From Elysia chlorotica (Eukaryota; Mollusca; Gastropoda; Plakobranchidae), in NCBI GenBank assembly GCA_003991915.1, contig RQTK01000332.1, positions 258,037-322,036 of the forward strand: DNA of 64,000 bases. The letters are read 5' to 3'. This document shows positions 35,172 to 46,851 of this stretch, one piece after another; positions within the stretch are counted from its first letter, which is position 1; the number at the start of each line of letters is the position of its first letter. The position numbers were made by a program, and so were the translations under genes. Below the pieces are notes generated by a model. The model saw only the letters and a list, made by a program, of their open reading frames with translations, was not told where the DNA came from and ran no database searches.

Positions 35172-35680
35172 TCACTGAGAGGTACAACCTTGCAAATGAG
35201 CACCAAAATCAGTAGCATTAATGTACTGTTTACATGTCCTACACTCTCGAAGGCCATGATTCATTTCCAAGTGCCGCTTTAAGTTTCTGCTGTACATGAA
35301 AGTCCGTTGACAGACAAAACATTCCGACTTCACAAAATGGGTTTCCGCATGATGCTTCAAACCACTTCTGGAGAAAAAACCTTTGCCACATGTCTCACAG
35401 TGAAAGGGAAATTCGGCAGCTTTGTCAGAGTGAGCTGAGGTAATATGCAGGTTCACATGACTCCTACATGACAAGACCACTGAACAAAATGGACATTGTA
35501 TCCCATCTTGATAAACACCAGAGCCAGTCTGGAAACTGGTTATTGCAGCAGTCTGATCAGTTCCCCAAGAGTTGCTATGTCTCCTATTTCTAAAACTGAA
35601 AGACTCAGAGGGTGTCCTTTGATCTTGAAAACCAAAAACATTTTCTTCAGAAACCACATCATCATGACCACAGGTTTCTC
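35172..35680 (-). CDS. Cassette 3: alternative terminal exon, four zinc fingers
   Basis: The acceptor GTTTCTTTCTTTTCAG is followed by GA and 168 codons. Fingers are at 62-83 (CPFC), 94-114 (CETC, SRSGLKHH), 120-141 (CFVC, YSRNLKRH) and 146-165 (CRTC...H-x3-C, one residue short). The finger 1-2 linker is ten residues. The 153-base spacer to cassette 4 has no AATAAA or ATTAAA. A hydrophobic stretch upstream of the acceptor in the same frame belongs to the intron. Confidence 0.86.
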
Positions 35681-36082
35681 CTGAAAAGAAAGAAACGCTT
35701 GTCAAGTCTTGATGGTTTTTAATAGTGTGGAAATTTATTTGAACATATAAAAATCCATCAGCAGCCAAGCATAGGGCTAGAATACAAATCTGGTACAGTA
35801 GCAGAGTTTTCTTTGCCTTTTTCAAGAGCTTCAATATTAAGCATATGCTTGAGAGCCGTTAAAATGAGTTGGCATAATTGGTTACATTTTGCCCCTTTTA
35901 CAGAACGTTTGCTTTGATAAGGGGCGAAAAAAGAGAATGGTTTCCACTCAATATACATGAGAATTTTTATTAAGAGGCTGAATCAGATAGATTGTGTTGT
36001 ATTGAGAAATCCTGTCACCAGAAATAAACCCTGAGGGTATAGAACCCTGAATCAGATAAAATATACCAACATAACACAAAAA

Positions 36083-36609
36083 TTAACAGCCTCCAGCACT
36101 GTTGCACTGCAAAACATGGCTGCCTATTCTCTTACTATCAATCCATTCCCCACAGTATCTACATTCTTTTATATTATGAATAGTCTCCATATGTCTTCTT
36201 AAATTGCGCTTAAATGTGAATTGGGAGTTGCATTGTGAACAAGGAAACACATATCCTTTGTGGCTCAATTCGTGTTGAGTTACACCTACTTTAGAAAAAA
36301 AACCTTTTTGGCAGTAACTACAAATGAATGGCAAAAGTTGAGCTTCTCTGTGATACATATTTGCATGGCTTTGAAATTGAGCACGAGAGTCAAATTGTAC
36401 ACTGCACATCGAGCAGTCATATTTTTCTGTGTTTGGTATCTGCACTGGAGTTTGGGAAGAACACTGTGCCTGCATACATTGTTGGGATATATTTTGACCA
36501 TGATACAAGTTGTCAGAATAGCCCTCCCCGGTGTGTGAGGTATGCGGACGTTTCTGGAATATCCCTCTTGTTGACATTTGCATAGGCCAAATACTGTTGG
36601 ACCGCGTGT
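36083..36609 (-). CDS. Cassette 2: alternative terminal exon, four zinc fingers
   Basis: The acceptor GTCATTTAATTTTCAG is followed by AC and 174 codons. The first ATG is at codon 9. Fingers are at 65-86 (CSMC), 96-116 (CSYC, SKVGVTQH), 123-144 (CSQC, TFKRNLRRH) and 149-168 (CRYC...H-x3-C, one residue short), with the tail NSAGGC. The linker is Gln-rich. Confidence 0.86.
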
Positions 36610-36916
36610 CTGAAAATTAAATGACGCTATTTACAAACACTTCACTTTCACACTTTTAAAATCATAAATGGCATCATATGAAAATCAAAAATTTCATTTG
36701 TTGTTTTTTTTTGATGCATGGATTAATACATTGTAATGATTTGCTTAAAAATTTAAAGGGAAATAAAAGTTTAAAAATCCATAACATGTTATGAGCGTTA
36801 CAATAATTGTGTTTAAAGTTATGAAACTAGTATTATATAAAAATGAGCTCATTAAAGTTAAAACATTGAATTACCCTACAGCAGGCCTGCCTACCTGAAA
36901 ATGCCCCATTCAGGTT

Positions 36917-37180
36917 GTAGATGAGTTAGCTTAACATCCAATATCAGCACTACATAAGTACATTGACCATATTGTGGACAATCCCCAAGACTGACGTCTG
37001 ACAATTTTATGTGCTGCCACACACAAGACAGGGCGGGGATACTATGACTCCTGTCTCAGTCCGAGAGTCGGTCACATTAAACTGACACCGACTAAACCAC
37101 CATCAGGGGGTGAAAGCGCCAGGGCTCCAATTACGGACCTCATGCGTCATAAGCCGATGTTTTACTCCAGGGCTACCATG
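36917..37180 (-). mobile_element. tRNA-headed SINE, copy 1
   Basis: The element runs from GTTAGCTTAACATCCAATAT through the shared core GACAGGGCGGGGATAC to a tRNA-like head at its right end (AAGCCGATGTTTTACTCCAG on the plus strand). The head lies on the minus strand, so it is oriented like the host gene. It is diverged from copies 2-4. Confidence 0.7.
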
Positions 37181-37771
37181 TTCCCCCCCCCCCCCCAATC
37201 ACCAATTTTGGGTACTCCCTGAGCAAAAAAAAAATAGTTATTTTTGAGAAAAAATAGTACAAAATTTTTTTCTATCAATTGGGTCCGTGTTAATCATGAT
37301 ACATGTACTCAGTACATGTGTATAGGGAGTGTCTATACACACAATGTGTGTATAGTGTTTGTGCCTCAATATTGCTATACACAGAAAAAAACAAAAACAT
37401 GATAGTACTTTAAAAGGGAGTTGGCGATTAAATAAGTATATTGGGGGTGACTTTGTGGCCCCAAAGGTTCATTGAAATCTTAACCAAGAAAGCAAATAAT
37501 TACCTACATCTTTTCTCAAAAACATTTTGTCAAAATAATGGCTCTGTAATGTCTAGCAAATAAAATAAAGAACGTATATTGAACATTCCTTTTCTAAAAA
37601 CACTTTAACTTCGAGCAGATGAGGAAACAGAGACACACACAGAAAGAGAAAAAAGACAAGACGGAGAGACAGGCAAACAGAGAGACAAACGGATAGATAG
37701 AGACATACAGAGGGGGGAGAAGAAAATGAAATAAAAAGCATAAAGAGAAAGAGCATAGGAAACAGAGAGGA

Positions 37772-37813
<42 letters not shown>

Positions 37814-38015
37814 GAGAGGAGGGGGGGGGAGGGGAGGGGGGGGGGAGAGAAGATGAAGATGAGTCTAGAAAACTGAGGAAAGCGTACGCAAAAGAATGTT
37901 AGACCGTAGATACCAGCAATCACATCAAGTTTTAGTTTTTTAATTGGCTAATAAACTTTTAAGAACAATCAGAATGATTAGTAAGAAATAATGTCACTTG
38001 TCAGGCATCACTTAT

Positions 38016-38261
38016 GTTGGTGAGTTGGTTTAACGTCTAACATCAGCAATATATAGGATATATTGTAGACGGACCCCAAGACTGACTTCTGATAATTTTA
38101 TGTGCTGACACACACGAGACAGGGCGGGGATACCATGACTCTTGTCTCAGCCGGTCACATTAAACTAACACCGACCCAACCATTAGGTAGCGCGATCGCA
38201 GGGGCTTGAACCTGGACCTTTTGTGTCGGAAGCCGATGTTTTACCCGAGGACTGGGTTGTG
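38016..38261 (-). mobile_element. tRNA-headed SINE, copy 2
   Basis: GAGTTGGTTTAACGTCTAAC at the left, core GACAGGGCGGGGATACCATG, and a head at the right with B-box-like GGTTCAAGCCCC on the minus strand and the word AAGCCGATGTTTTACCCGAG shared with copy 1. It is essentially full length. Confidence 0.75.
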
Positions 38262-38309
38262 AAGATTAAAAAATACTTAGATCTACATTACTTGTTTATA
38301 AATGCATAC

Positions 38310-38480
38310 ATGTATTGAGCTCATGATAAAGCAAATCAGAATCATAACTTGCTTGGAAATGACGGCCAGTGTTAATGGCGGAAAGCCAAGATAGAGAGAT
38401 ACGTTTTATTCGGAAGAATGAACACAAGAGAAAATGTCGAGTTGGGACTGATCGGTTTTGCTGAAATTGTTGGCTAAAAG
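38310..38480. repeat. Dispersed repeat, copy A
   Basis: It aligns with 48262-48425. Shared words include CAGAATCAT, TTGGAAAT, GCCAGT, GAATGAACAC and GGACTGATC in the same order. It is not part of the SINE family, and its nature is unknown. Confidence 0.6.
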
Positions 38481-39166
38481 TAACCCAATCTCGATAGCAC
38501 TGTTTAACAAGTATATAAAAGAAAAGAATTAAACCGCATATCAATAAAATAAATAAATTATACATAAATATGTTGAGTGGTTGAGAGGAAAATCATTGCC
38601 GTATTTCAAATACATGCACCCTTTTTTTTTATCGAAAAGCAGCAGTGTTGCCCAGCAGTTCATATATCCTGTATTTGAATAGAAACGGTTACTGAAAATA
38701 AGCCGCAGTGTACGGGTTGGCAGCTCTGGGAAGTGTATTATCAGTACCCTTTCGAACATTTCAAAAACTTGAGAATAGGCTTCGATAAAGAGCGCATGAC
38801 CCTAGGCCTATAGCAAAAAACGTCAAGACGGAAAATGTAATAGGGGCGGGCCGTGAGCTTTATGCCACCGTTGAAACAGGCTAGTTTTGGGAATGACCAA
38901 AATCTGTATGTACCAATTAAATCGGTACAGATAGGCAGGTCTGTTACAGCTTCAGAAAATTCCATGGTGCAATAGACTGACCATTTCAAGATTGTTTCAC
39001 AAATTACATTGCAATTTTTCCAAAAATCTACACGTTCAAAGCAAGAAACAGTTTTGATCCACATGTGTATATAGAATTATCTAAGCAAAAACAACATGGT
39101 GATTTGAAGAACTAAATTTATCATCATACCAACCCACAGACAATAATAAAGAGAAGAAAAAAAGGT

Positions 39167-39585
39167 TTATGGGTAAGAGGTGTGTCCATGAGCAAGTCTC
39201 TCGTGGTAACGCAAAGATGTCTTGTGTGCATACTCTGACCCACATATTGAACACTTCAACATTTTGGCTTGTCCATGTAGAACCATATGACCCTTTAAGT
39301 GAGCATGTCTTTGAAATCCTTTCCCGCATACATTACAGGAAAAATTGTATTTTCCAAAATGTTTGATTTTCATATGATCACATAATGATGTATATAATAA
39401 ATATTGATTTTTACACAGTGGACAAACAAATTTATTGGTGGAATGATCAAAAGGGCATTCATCCTTGGGTGGAATTTTAGTGCGGCATCTAAAATTTTGG
39501 GACTGCGAGATGACATTTCCTTGGTTATCATACGAGCTGATCCCACTTATAATGAAAGTATCCATTTCACTTTCTTGGGTGTGCT
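39167..39585 (-). CDS. Cassette 1: alternative terminal exon nearest the constant exon, three fingers
   Basis: The acceptor AAAAATCTTTTTTCAG is followed by AG and 138 codons. Fingers are at 54-75 (CPLC), 83-103 (CNVC, RHAHLKGH) and 111-132 (CSIC, HKTSLRYH). The C2HC finger is missing (tail GHTSYP), and the finger 2-3 linker is seven residues. It is the most divergent cassette: finger 2 lacks the Gly-Leu pair. It is separated from the constant donor by 5.1 kb. Confidence 0.84.
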
Positions 39586-42339
39586 CTGAAAAAAGATTTT
39601 TCATCAAAAAGAAGTTATGCTCTATACTGGTCACTGGAATTATTGTGAAGTGAAGTTGTTTTTTTTTATTATTTCATGTCAAACACTGTACACTAACACT
39701 TTAGATTAGATTTTCCCGATGAATTTCATGTGTAAAGATTTTGTTTTTACGTATAATTATAACTTCACTGAAAAATAAAAAATGTTCAATTTAATTTTCA
39801 CGGACATTTTATAACTTGTGCATGTTTGCGCTGATGTTTCGTTAATACTATTTGTGTAACTATCATGATCACCTTGGGTATTACATTAAGAACGCTGGAA
39901 CAGTTTCTGCTGAAATACATGTATTTCATTGTGATTTTTTTTTCACCAGATTTGTTTTATGTTGTTTCTTTCCTTTGTACTTATTGCCAATTGGGGTTGC
40001 TCTGTGGTTTGTTTTTTGTTTTCTTTCTTTTCGGTCTTTTTTTTCTTTCGATGTCAAATTTACTTGTCACAAATTTAAATGATCATGTCTCACAGGGATT
40101 TGAGTTTCTGACAGCCGAGGACACTAATTTTTTTTCAAGTTCAATAGTATTTGTGACACTTTCAATTATTAAAAAAATTAGTACAATTCAAAATCAGAGG
40201 TACAAAACTGTGTGCTACTGTACATTATAAACATATAAGAATCTATGCACAAATGACATCACATGTAGTATTTTTTAAAAAGGTAATATTCATAAAATGT
40301 CTGCATGAAATATTCAATTTGAACATCAAGCTGAATTTTAACCCTTTCACATTGCATGATTTTAGGCCTATTCCTGGTGTACAAACTATTTTGTGAATTT
40401 TCAAAAATTTTTAAAGGAAAAAGCTTTGATTTTTATCATTTTGAAATGGAAGGTGTGCAAAAAGGTGGTACCACAAGAGCATAATTATTAACTCCCACAA
40501 CCAGTGTGCAAGATGATGGGAAAAGGTTAACAATAACATACAAAATAAGCGAACAGGATGCAGCTTTTATACTTCACTATTTCAGCCTGTACCAATAATA
40601 AAAATGTATTTGTTTCATACAAAGGAATCATGGTTTTAAGATGCCTCCAAAAATTAAATTGCAAATGGTTAAGGCCTGAATCAGGTTGGGGAAACATTTT
40701 TTTTCAAAATTTTCTAAATATAAATTTTTAGAGTACCTAGGTTTCAAAATATATGATGCACTAAAAACAGCTATAGATGCATTTCTCATTGAATGATGAT
40801 TTAAAAAAGCAATTTTTTTAAAGAAATCAAATGCATTCTGGTCGGTATTTTTTTCTCTCAAATAATTCAATTGAGATAAAGAGCAAAAACTGTAATCGCT
40901 ATTATGTCACCATTGATGGAGAATTCAAAGCAAAGGGGTTCTACAAATAGAATTATAAATCACTCCATAGGCATAACATTCAGACTAAAAAATATATAAT
41001 CTTTTAAAACTATAAAATACTGGTGTAGGGTACTCAATTTGAACCACAATCGAAGGTTTTGAATTGAAGACAATCAACAATGAACATAACAAAATATACA
41101 TTTCTTATAATCTTAAGGATATTCAGAGTCAGTAAAACATAAAGAAGTTACCAATAAAAGAAAAATAAATTTAAATCTATCCTACACATTCACAATCTAT
41201 TATCTGTCTTCCTGAAGAATGTGACTGTATTTGGCAATTTTTATCTCTACTCTTCCACCGTGACAAAATACTTAACATGGTTGTAACTAGGGTACTTATT
41301 GGCGAACACTTATTGTGAAATGAGTAGAGCACATGTCACTTTAAACCATTTTAGTTGAATACTAGATCAACAAAAGAACACCACAATATTTTATAATTTT
41401 GTTAAATCCATATTTATACCTAGGTTAGACTTTTTTTGTTCATTTAACTTTTAAAAAGAACAAAAAAGTTAAGTATGTGTTAGTGCTATTAAATTCAATG
41501 CAATAAACTGACTTAGAAAATCACAATACTCTTCACAATATAAAATCAATTTTTCAAAGTATGTACAATGTGTCGGGTTATATTTGTTATTGTATTACAA
41601 CAAAAACATTCATTCTTTCTCAATAAAAAGATTAATACATGTACATACAAATTAAGATCAACAGAGAACCAGAGAGTTATGTGATTGTCTAAGTTTGTCT
41701 AAGCATAGGAAATCCTGAAGGCATACAAATTTATTAAATAATTTCTATTAATCGAAATATCACAAATAAGAAAGTTATTTCTCTGAGCCATGCCATGGCA
41801 AGATTTCTATGAGATATTTTGAGAACAAATGAGGTTTTCTAAAGACTGATTTAAATGCAAGGCTTTGAAACTTAAAAAGTAATTAATCAGAAAATATATT
41901 TTTAAAACCTAAATCATGTCATCTTTAAAAAACGTTTATGTTTTCAGTGCACTGTGGTCAGTTATATAAAATCTTAAATCCTAAAAATTTGTTATCAACA
42001 TCAACAAATAAGAAATGTAAAAGCGATAGGGGTTCTTTTCAACATCTTTTGGTTTCTTCAAAACAAGATTTTGTGATGTGCTTAATTATTTCTTCCAAAA
42101 CCGTTACAAAGAAATTAATGTTGAATTTAAGCAGAGCTAGTGATGGTGATCTATTGGAAAAACCAAGAGAAATAGAGAGAAGAGGATGCAATGAAGTACA
42201 AAGAGTCGGAAAAAAGGACAGAGCTATAGAGAGAGATAGACCGAGACAGATATCACAGAGCAGGACTTAAGAGAGATGGAAATAGACAGACAGACATACA
42301 TGCAGACTGACAGAGAAAGGAAAAAAAAAGATAGAATTT

Positions 42340-42426
42340 GAAGAAGAAGAAGAAGAAGAAGAAGAAGAAGAAGAAGAAGAAGAAGAAGAAGAAGAAGAAG
42401 AAGAAGAAGAAGAAGAAGAAGAAGAA
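42340..42426. repeat. (GAA)n microsatellite
   Basis: About 29 GAA units, followed by a G run, within a 350-base purine-rich strand. The Leu-only frame opposite is an artefact. Confidence 0.96.
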
Positions 42427-42465
42427 AGGGGGGGGAGCCGGGAGAGTTGAGAGAAAAAGAGAAGA

Positions 42466-42548
42466 GTTGGGTTGGTTTAACGTCCAACATCTGCACTATA
42501 TAGGCTATATTGTGGACGGACCCCAAGACTGACATCTGACAATTTTAA
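42466..42548 (-). mobile_element. Truncated SINE, copy 3
   Basis: Only the left end is present (TTGGTTTAACGTCCAACATC to GACATCTGACAATTTTA), truncated before the core. It abuts the purine-rich tract. Confidence 0.7.
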
Positions 42549-44668
42549 TCACATAGAAAGGCTATATTCTCAAATCAGGAAAATGCCAACATTTGTCTCA
42601 AACTGGGTAATCAGCTGACATCACAGTTGACTTCGTAAGTATTTTTTGAAATTTTCCCGCAAAATTTCGCTTCAACCTTCAAAAATGTCAAACTTCTCTG
42701 ATCCTTTTAAAAAATGGAGATACTGAAAACAAAACCAAATCTAATCCTGTCCTAGTATTCTCACAACGCTGTAAAAGCAAAACAGAACTGGACCTCGATT
42801 ATTGTTGCCTACTATTTAGCAGAATTACATACAAGCAATCATTTAATTTACACACAAAAAAATAAAATTGAATTTATTTTTTGCAACTGAGATCCACAGT
42901 GCACTGAAAGAAAGAAATAGAAATATAAGACATATATCCTCAAACATTGTAAGGGGTTACACTCAGCAAGGTTGTGAAGTAATTATGAACTAAGTGAAAA
43001 AGGTATCAAAGGAATTTTCCCCCTTTCTTTCCTCTATGATAGCAAATAAATTATTTACCATTTAGTTTTACAATAAAATGTTATTTAAATTCACATTATA
43101 TAAATCATGTTGTTAGTGTGCCAAAATTTTTGCATTGTAAATTATTTTCACTACTTTTGAGAGAATCAATAAAAAAAACTTTAAAAAAACGGTTCATTTC
43201 CTTATTTCTGATTCAAACTGGAAACGACTTCCAGATAAGATAAGATAAGTATATATTTTAAATTTAAAAGTTTAGATTTCTTTTTCATCTCTACAACATC
43301 ACTTGCATTTTGGCAGTCTCTGACACTCATCTATAATCATAGCACAGATGATATGTATAAATATAGAGGAAAAAAATACACATAGGTATGGTCTTGTCTT
43401 ACAAACAGCGATTATTTAGAGGAGTTGGTGTAACTTGAAATAATATCAATGCGTTGCCATATTTGATTTATTTTATTTTTTATAGAAACAATTTGGTCTA
43501 TTGACTTGGCATCTGAGATTGTAAGGAGGGTGGGATGAGAGAGAAAGGGTTAGAGAGGGAGGTAGAGTGGGAAGGAGATACAGAAACTAGAAAGAGAGAG
43601 GGCCGTAAAGTGAAAAGGAGAATGAGGGAAGGAAATAGAGATTAAGGAGTGACAAATTGAGACAGAGTGGGAGACAGACAGATCAACAGACAGATCGACA
43701 GACAGATCATTGTGTGCAGCCCAAGTCTAAGTTAAAAAAATAAATTACCGACTTGCACAACAGGAATTACGGAATTAACAGCTTGATATGGGCAACGGAA
43801 AGGTAAAGAGGTCACACACCCGATGATAGAGCCAATATGAAAGGCCATGGATGTTTACTATGCTTTACTATGGGCCGACCTTAACTTGGGTCAAATCTAG
43901 CATGCATGGTACCTTATGTATGAGTATTAGTGTATTATGTTGGCCGGTAAAAATTGAAAGTGTTGGTCTTGTATACTAATGTTGTAAACCTGTCTTGTGG
44001 GCAGTTTCAAGACTTAGGTGAGAGTATAATGAAGGTATTGATACCAAATATGTGGGGGTAGAGAGAACACAAAAATCTGCAATTTTTTTCCTTTTTTTTT
44101 TCAATTTTGACGAAAAAAAATAAACCCGAGACCATAATTATCATTTTTATGAAGATATATTTATAGCCTTGAATTAGACATACACAATGCCGCGAATGCG
44201 TTTTTCTTTTAGTTTTTCAAATGGATTATGATGAAGGATTGATCATAACCTCAAAATCGGAAATTTGACCTAAAATAGTTGTCCAAGGATCCGCCCTAGG
44301 CGTTAAAGGTACTAATCAAGCAGTTTGGGTGTTTTTTTCCCTCTACATTTTAAACAACCAATAGTAATACCAAATAATTTAAGTAAGATCTCACTTTAGT
44401 AACTCTGAAACATCAATTTTTCTCAATAAGAATATATATGTATGAGCTCTAAAGGTGTAAATTTGAAAGGCTGAATGCAGTTTTTGAGTTTTTGTTGTGT
44501 TGTTTTTTTTTTACTTTACTGCTAGACGGCAGCCCTTCGATTTTATCACCTGATTTGATCTGGTTTAAAGTCCTAAGAAAATTGCCAAAGCTATCCTCTG
44601 ATTGAACCTGCGGAAAATAATGTAGCCCCTTACATGTTTGAGAACATCAAAACAAAAAAGGTACTTAC

Positions 44669-45863
44669 GAGAATCTCCAAAAAGCCCCTGGACATCTTCA
44701 TCCTCATCTTCGATCTCAATAACTTCAAACTGGCCTCCTGCATCACTCGAGCCTTCACCTGCATCAGAGTATGCTGACTGGGAGTAAGACTCATCCCCTC
44801 CAGCTTCTCCAAAATCAGCCGAACAAGATGGCATATTTTCAGAAAAATTGTTACTTGTAGCACCAAATTCTGGAATGTTACTGCTACCACTTTGTTCTGA
44901 TAAAAGACTAGAATCTTGATTAACTTGCTCAGCCATTTGTTCACTTGGATCAACACCACCTTCACCAGTACTAGTCTCCCCATTGTTCTCTGTATTATTG
45001 GGATCACTCCCTGGGTGTAAGAAAGTTCCTTTGAAATCTGCATCTGTGGTACTGGCACTTTGTGATTCATCTCCCTGGTCTGATTGTGTTTCTGATGGAT
45101 TTTGTAAGTTTTCTGCATCTGGATCTTTTTTTATATTTATATCAGAGGCCTGAGAAGATTCATCACCTGGCTGCTCTGAAGATGTTTGGTCTAGTTCTGA
45201 TCGTAATGCCTGCTCTACGTTATCGTTGTCCATAACCTCTTTCTTCACATTAATGGATGACGGCCCAGTTTCTGAAGTTCCATCTGAAGGCAGGGGCATC
45301 TTAAAATCAGCATCAGCAGATGGACTTCCAGCAATGGGTGATTGTGAGTGGGCAATATTTTGAGGAGCGGAAGGTGCCGGATAGTTTGGATGGCCTGCTC
45401 TACCACCCCTATGCCTCTTTGGGGACATTCTCCAATCCCTTTCCATACCTGCCCATGTTCTCTTTTGTGAACCACGTTGGCTATATGATTGAGCAAAATG
45501 CATTGATGAACGAGGTCCTTGATATGCACCTCTGTAGTAAGGGGTTTGGGGTAGAGGACGTAACTCCGCGATTGGGGAGCAAGCACCATCACGTGTCTGT
45601 TTTGGAACATCTTTTTTAGCAAGGAAACTGTTGCTCACAAATGTCATAGAATTTGTTGTGCTTTTTAATACTTTTTCATTTAAAACATAATCCACCTTGC
45701 TGCCACTGTCAATATTAATATTGATATATCCAACAATTTCAATCCCTGAATCGAAGTCCATACAGCCATGACACAAAGCCTGTAATGATTTACTCAGGCT
45801 TGAGATGAACCTGTTGGCAACAGCCACGTCCATTTGTAAATCAGGCATCTTGACAACTTGAGC
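44669..45863 (-). CDS. Constant exon: common N-terminal region of the zinc-finger isoforms
   Basis: The acceptor AAATATTTTCAG gives 15 bases and then an ATG (MPDLQMDVAV). 393 full codons follow, and one base (C) is left at the donor TCTC|GTAAGTACC. Residues 1-80 look folded and contain GIEIVGYININIDSGS. Residues 110-150 are Arg/Ser/Tyr-rich with a basic patch SPKRHRGGR (likely NLS). Residues 160-393 are Ser/Gln/Asp/Glu-rich and disordered-looking. VKKE (201-204) fits a SUMO consensus, IKKD (239-242) is similar, and VIEI followed by EDEDED (376-385) fits a SUMO-interacting motif. There is no BTB/POZ signature and I do not recognise the family. If the intron is retained, the frame adds about 34 residues and stops at 44565, giving a finger-less form. 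The frame is also open through the acceptor, so an upstream exon probably adds residues. Confidence 0.82.
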
Positions 45864-46647
45864 CTGAAAATATTTTTTTTAAAGAGAAAAATAAGTAAGG
45901 ATTGCTGTTTCTCAGATCCAGGTGCAAGAAGCAAAAGGTTCAAAAGAGAAATCTTGCACACTGTGACATTATAAACATGGAATGATGAATTTAAGTAAGT
46001 TTATCACTTATAATAATAATATAATTATAAAATATTATGGAGTTATTGCAATTACATAGCTGCCAACTTTTGAGAAAGCAAATACAGATTTTTAGCGCCA
46101 TTAGTCACTGTAAACCTAATCGATGGCCAATCTATCAATATTTACTTAGACACAAGCTACAATCATAACTGTAAAGACTGCACCAAGGAATAGTAATAGT
46201 ATTTAACAAATGCGTTAAAATTTGTCTGTTTTTGTTTTTCTTGTGTGTATGTTTTTTGTTTTTTTCATTTTTGTTGATCATTTTAGTCTCTAGTGTCAGA
46301 AACAATAGCAATATCCAGGCTTTGCGTTACTAAACTATATATATTTTCAAGATCGCTGACAAAAGAATTTAAGGTTCCTACCATGGCCAAAGTAATTGCA
46401 TTTTCAACTTAAACTTTCAACCAGTAGGGGACAAATCCGACATTTAAATTACCCAGTCGTCGGCCTTGAACAGCCGAACTAGGCACTGAGAACCAGACGC
46501 TCTGCCACTTGAGCCAGTTCGCCCCTCAAGATCAACTACACTAGTTCCCCATTTATATCACCGAATTAGATCTAGATCTATACCATCGGATATCAAGGAG
46601 ATTAAGAATAAAATAAAGCTACAGTCTAGATCTAGATCTAGATTCAC
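45864..46647 (-). other. Intron between the two constant exons
   Basis: 784 bases bounded by AAG|GTGAATC and TATTTTCAG. It contains a tRNA-derived SINE and (TCTAGA)n-like repeats at 46567-46643. Confidence 0.6.
46436..46530 (-). mobile_element. tRNA-derived SINE fragment
   Basis: On the minus strand it has an A box TGGCTCAAGTGG (46516-46505) and a B box TGTTCAAGGCC (46472-46462), spaced as in a tRNA gene. The anticodon region and acceptor stem do not form a clean tRNA, so a SINE head is more likely than a working tRNA. Confidence 0.6.
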
Positions 46648-46851
46648 CTTCATGTGATGTAGTGTCACTTTGGAGCGACAGATAGGTTTGTTTGGAGGTA
46701 TATCTTCCATCGGTAATTTAACTGGGAATACCACCAATCGGGTGTCCCCGAAAAGATTGTAAATGTAAGAAAAAGAACGAAAATCTAGGTGTCCATATGT
46801 GTCATCAAAATGATGATTATCAATCAGGTTAGCTTTTTTTTTAACAATAAT
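46648..46851 (-). CDS. Probable upstream constant coding exon (start uncertain)
   Basis: The frame ...VVFPVKLPMEDIPPNKPICR...HHMK ends at AAG|GTGAATC in phase 0. It continues without a stop into the next exon (AQVVK-MPDLQ). It is open for 68 codons back to TAG at 46852-46854, which could itself be the end of an acceptor (CCTTAG). A stronger acceptor, CTTATCACAG, lies 20 bases further upstream. If that one is used, the in-frame TAG makes the first 47 codons 5' UTR and translation starts at the ATG at 46710 (MEDIPPNK). With that start the constant part is 419 residues. Which acceptor is used cannot be decided from DNA alone. Confidence 0.6.

Larger units (their letters stand above)
36610..39166 (-). 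other. 2.6-kb intron between cassettes 1 and 2
   Basis: It holds two SINE copies, a GA/G-rich low-complexity tract at 37610-37870 and one member of a dispersed repeat pair (38310-38480). Minus-strand frames at 38296-39064 overlap repeats and show no domain, so they are not called. Confidence 0.5.
39586..44668 (-). other. 5.1-kb intron between the constant exon and cassette 1
   Basis: AT-rich. It carries GA-rich DNA and a (GAA)n tract at 42130-42480, a truncated SINE, and GACAGACAGATC repeats near 43670-43710. Neither strand shows a supportable exon. If any selector or docking sequences control cassette choice, this and the cassette-flanking introns are where they would lie. Confidence 0.5.

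Noticed and set aside
38296-39064. Three minus-strand ORFs of 72-107 codons
   Set aside because: They overlap a dispersed repeat and intron sequence, with no domain and no phase-1 acceptor.
42224-42535. Poly-leucine and poly-lysine ORFs
   Set aside because: Translations of the (GAA)n tract.
44565-44668. End of the 427-codon ORF as the true protein C-terminus
   Set aside because: A consensus donor GTAAGT lies at 44668 and the translation after it is low-quality. It could at most be an intron-retained form.
44669-45848. BTB/POZ domain in the constant region
   Set aside because: Expected from the lola/mod(mdg4) analogy, but no BTB-like hydrophobic pattern or length was found in the shared exons.
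46436-46530. Functional tRNA gene
   Set aside because: A and B boxes are present, but the acceptor stem and anticodon arm do not pair cleanly. It fits a SINE head.
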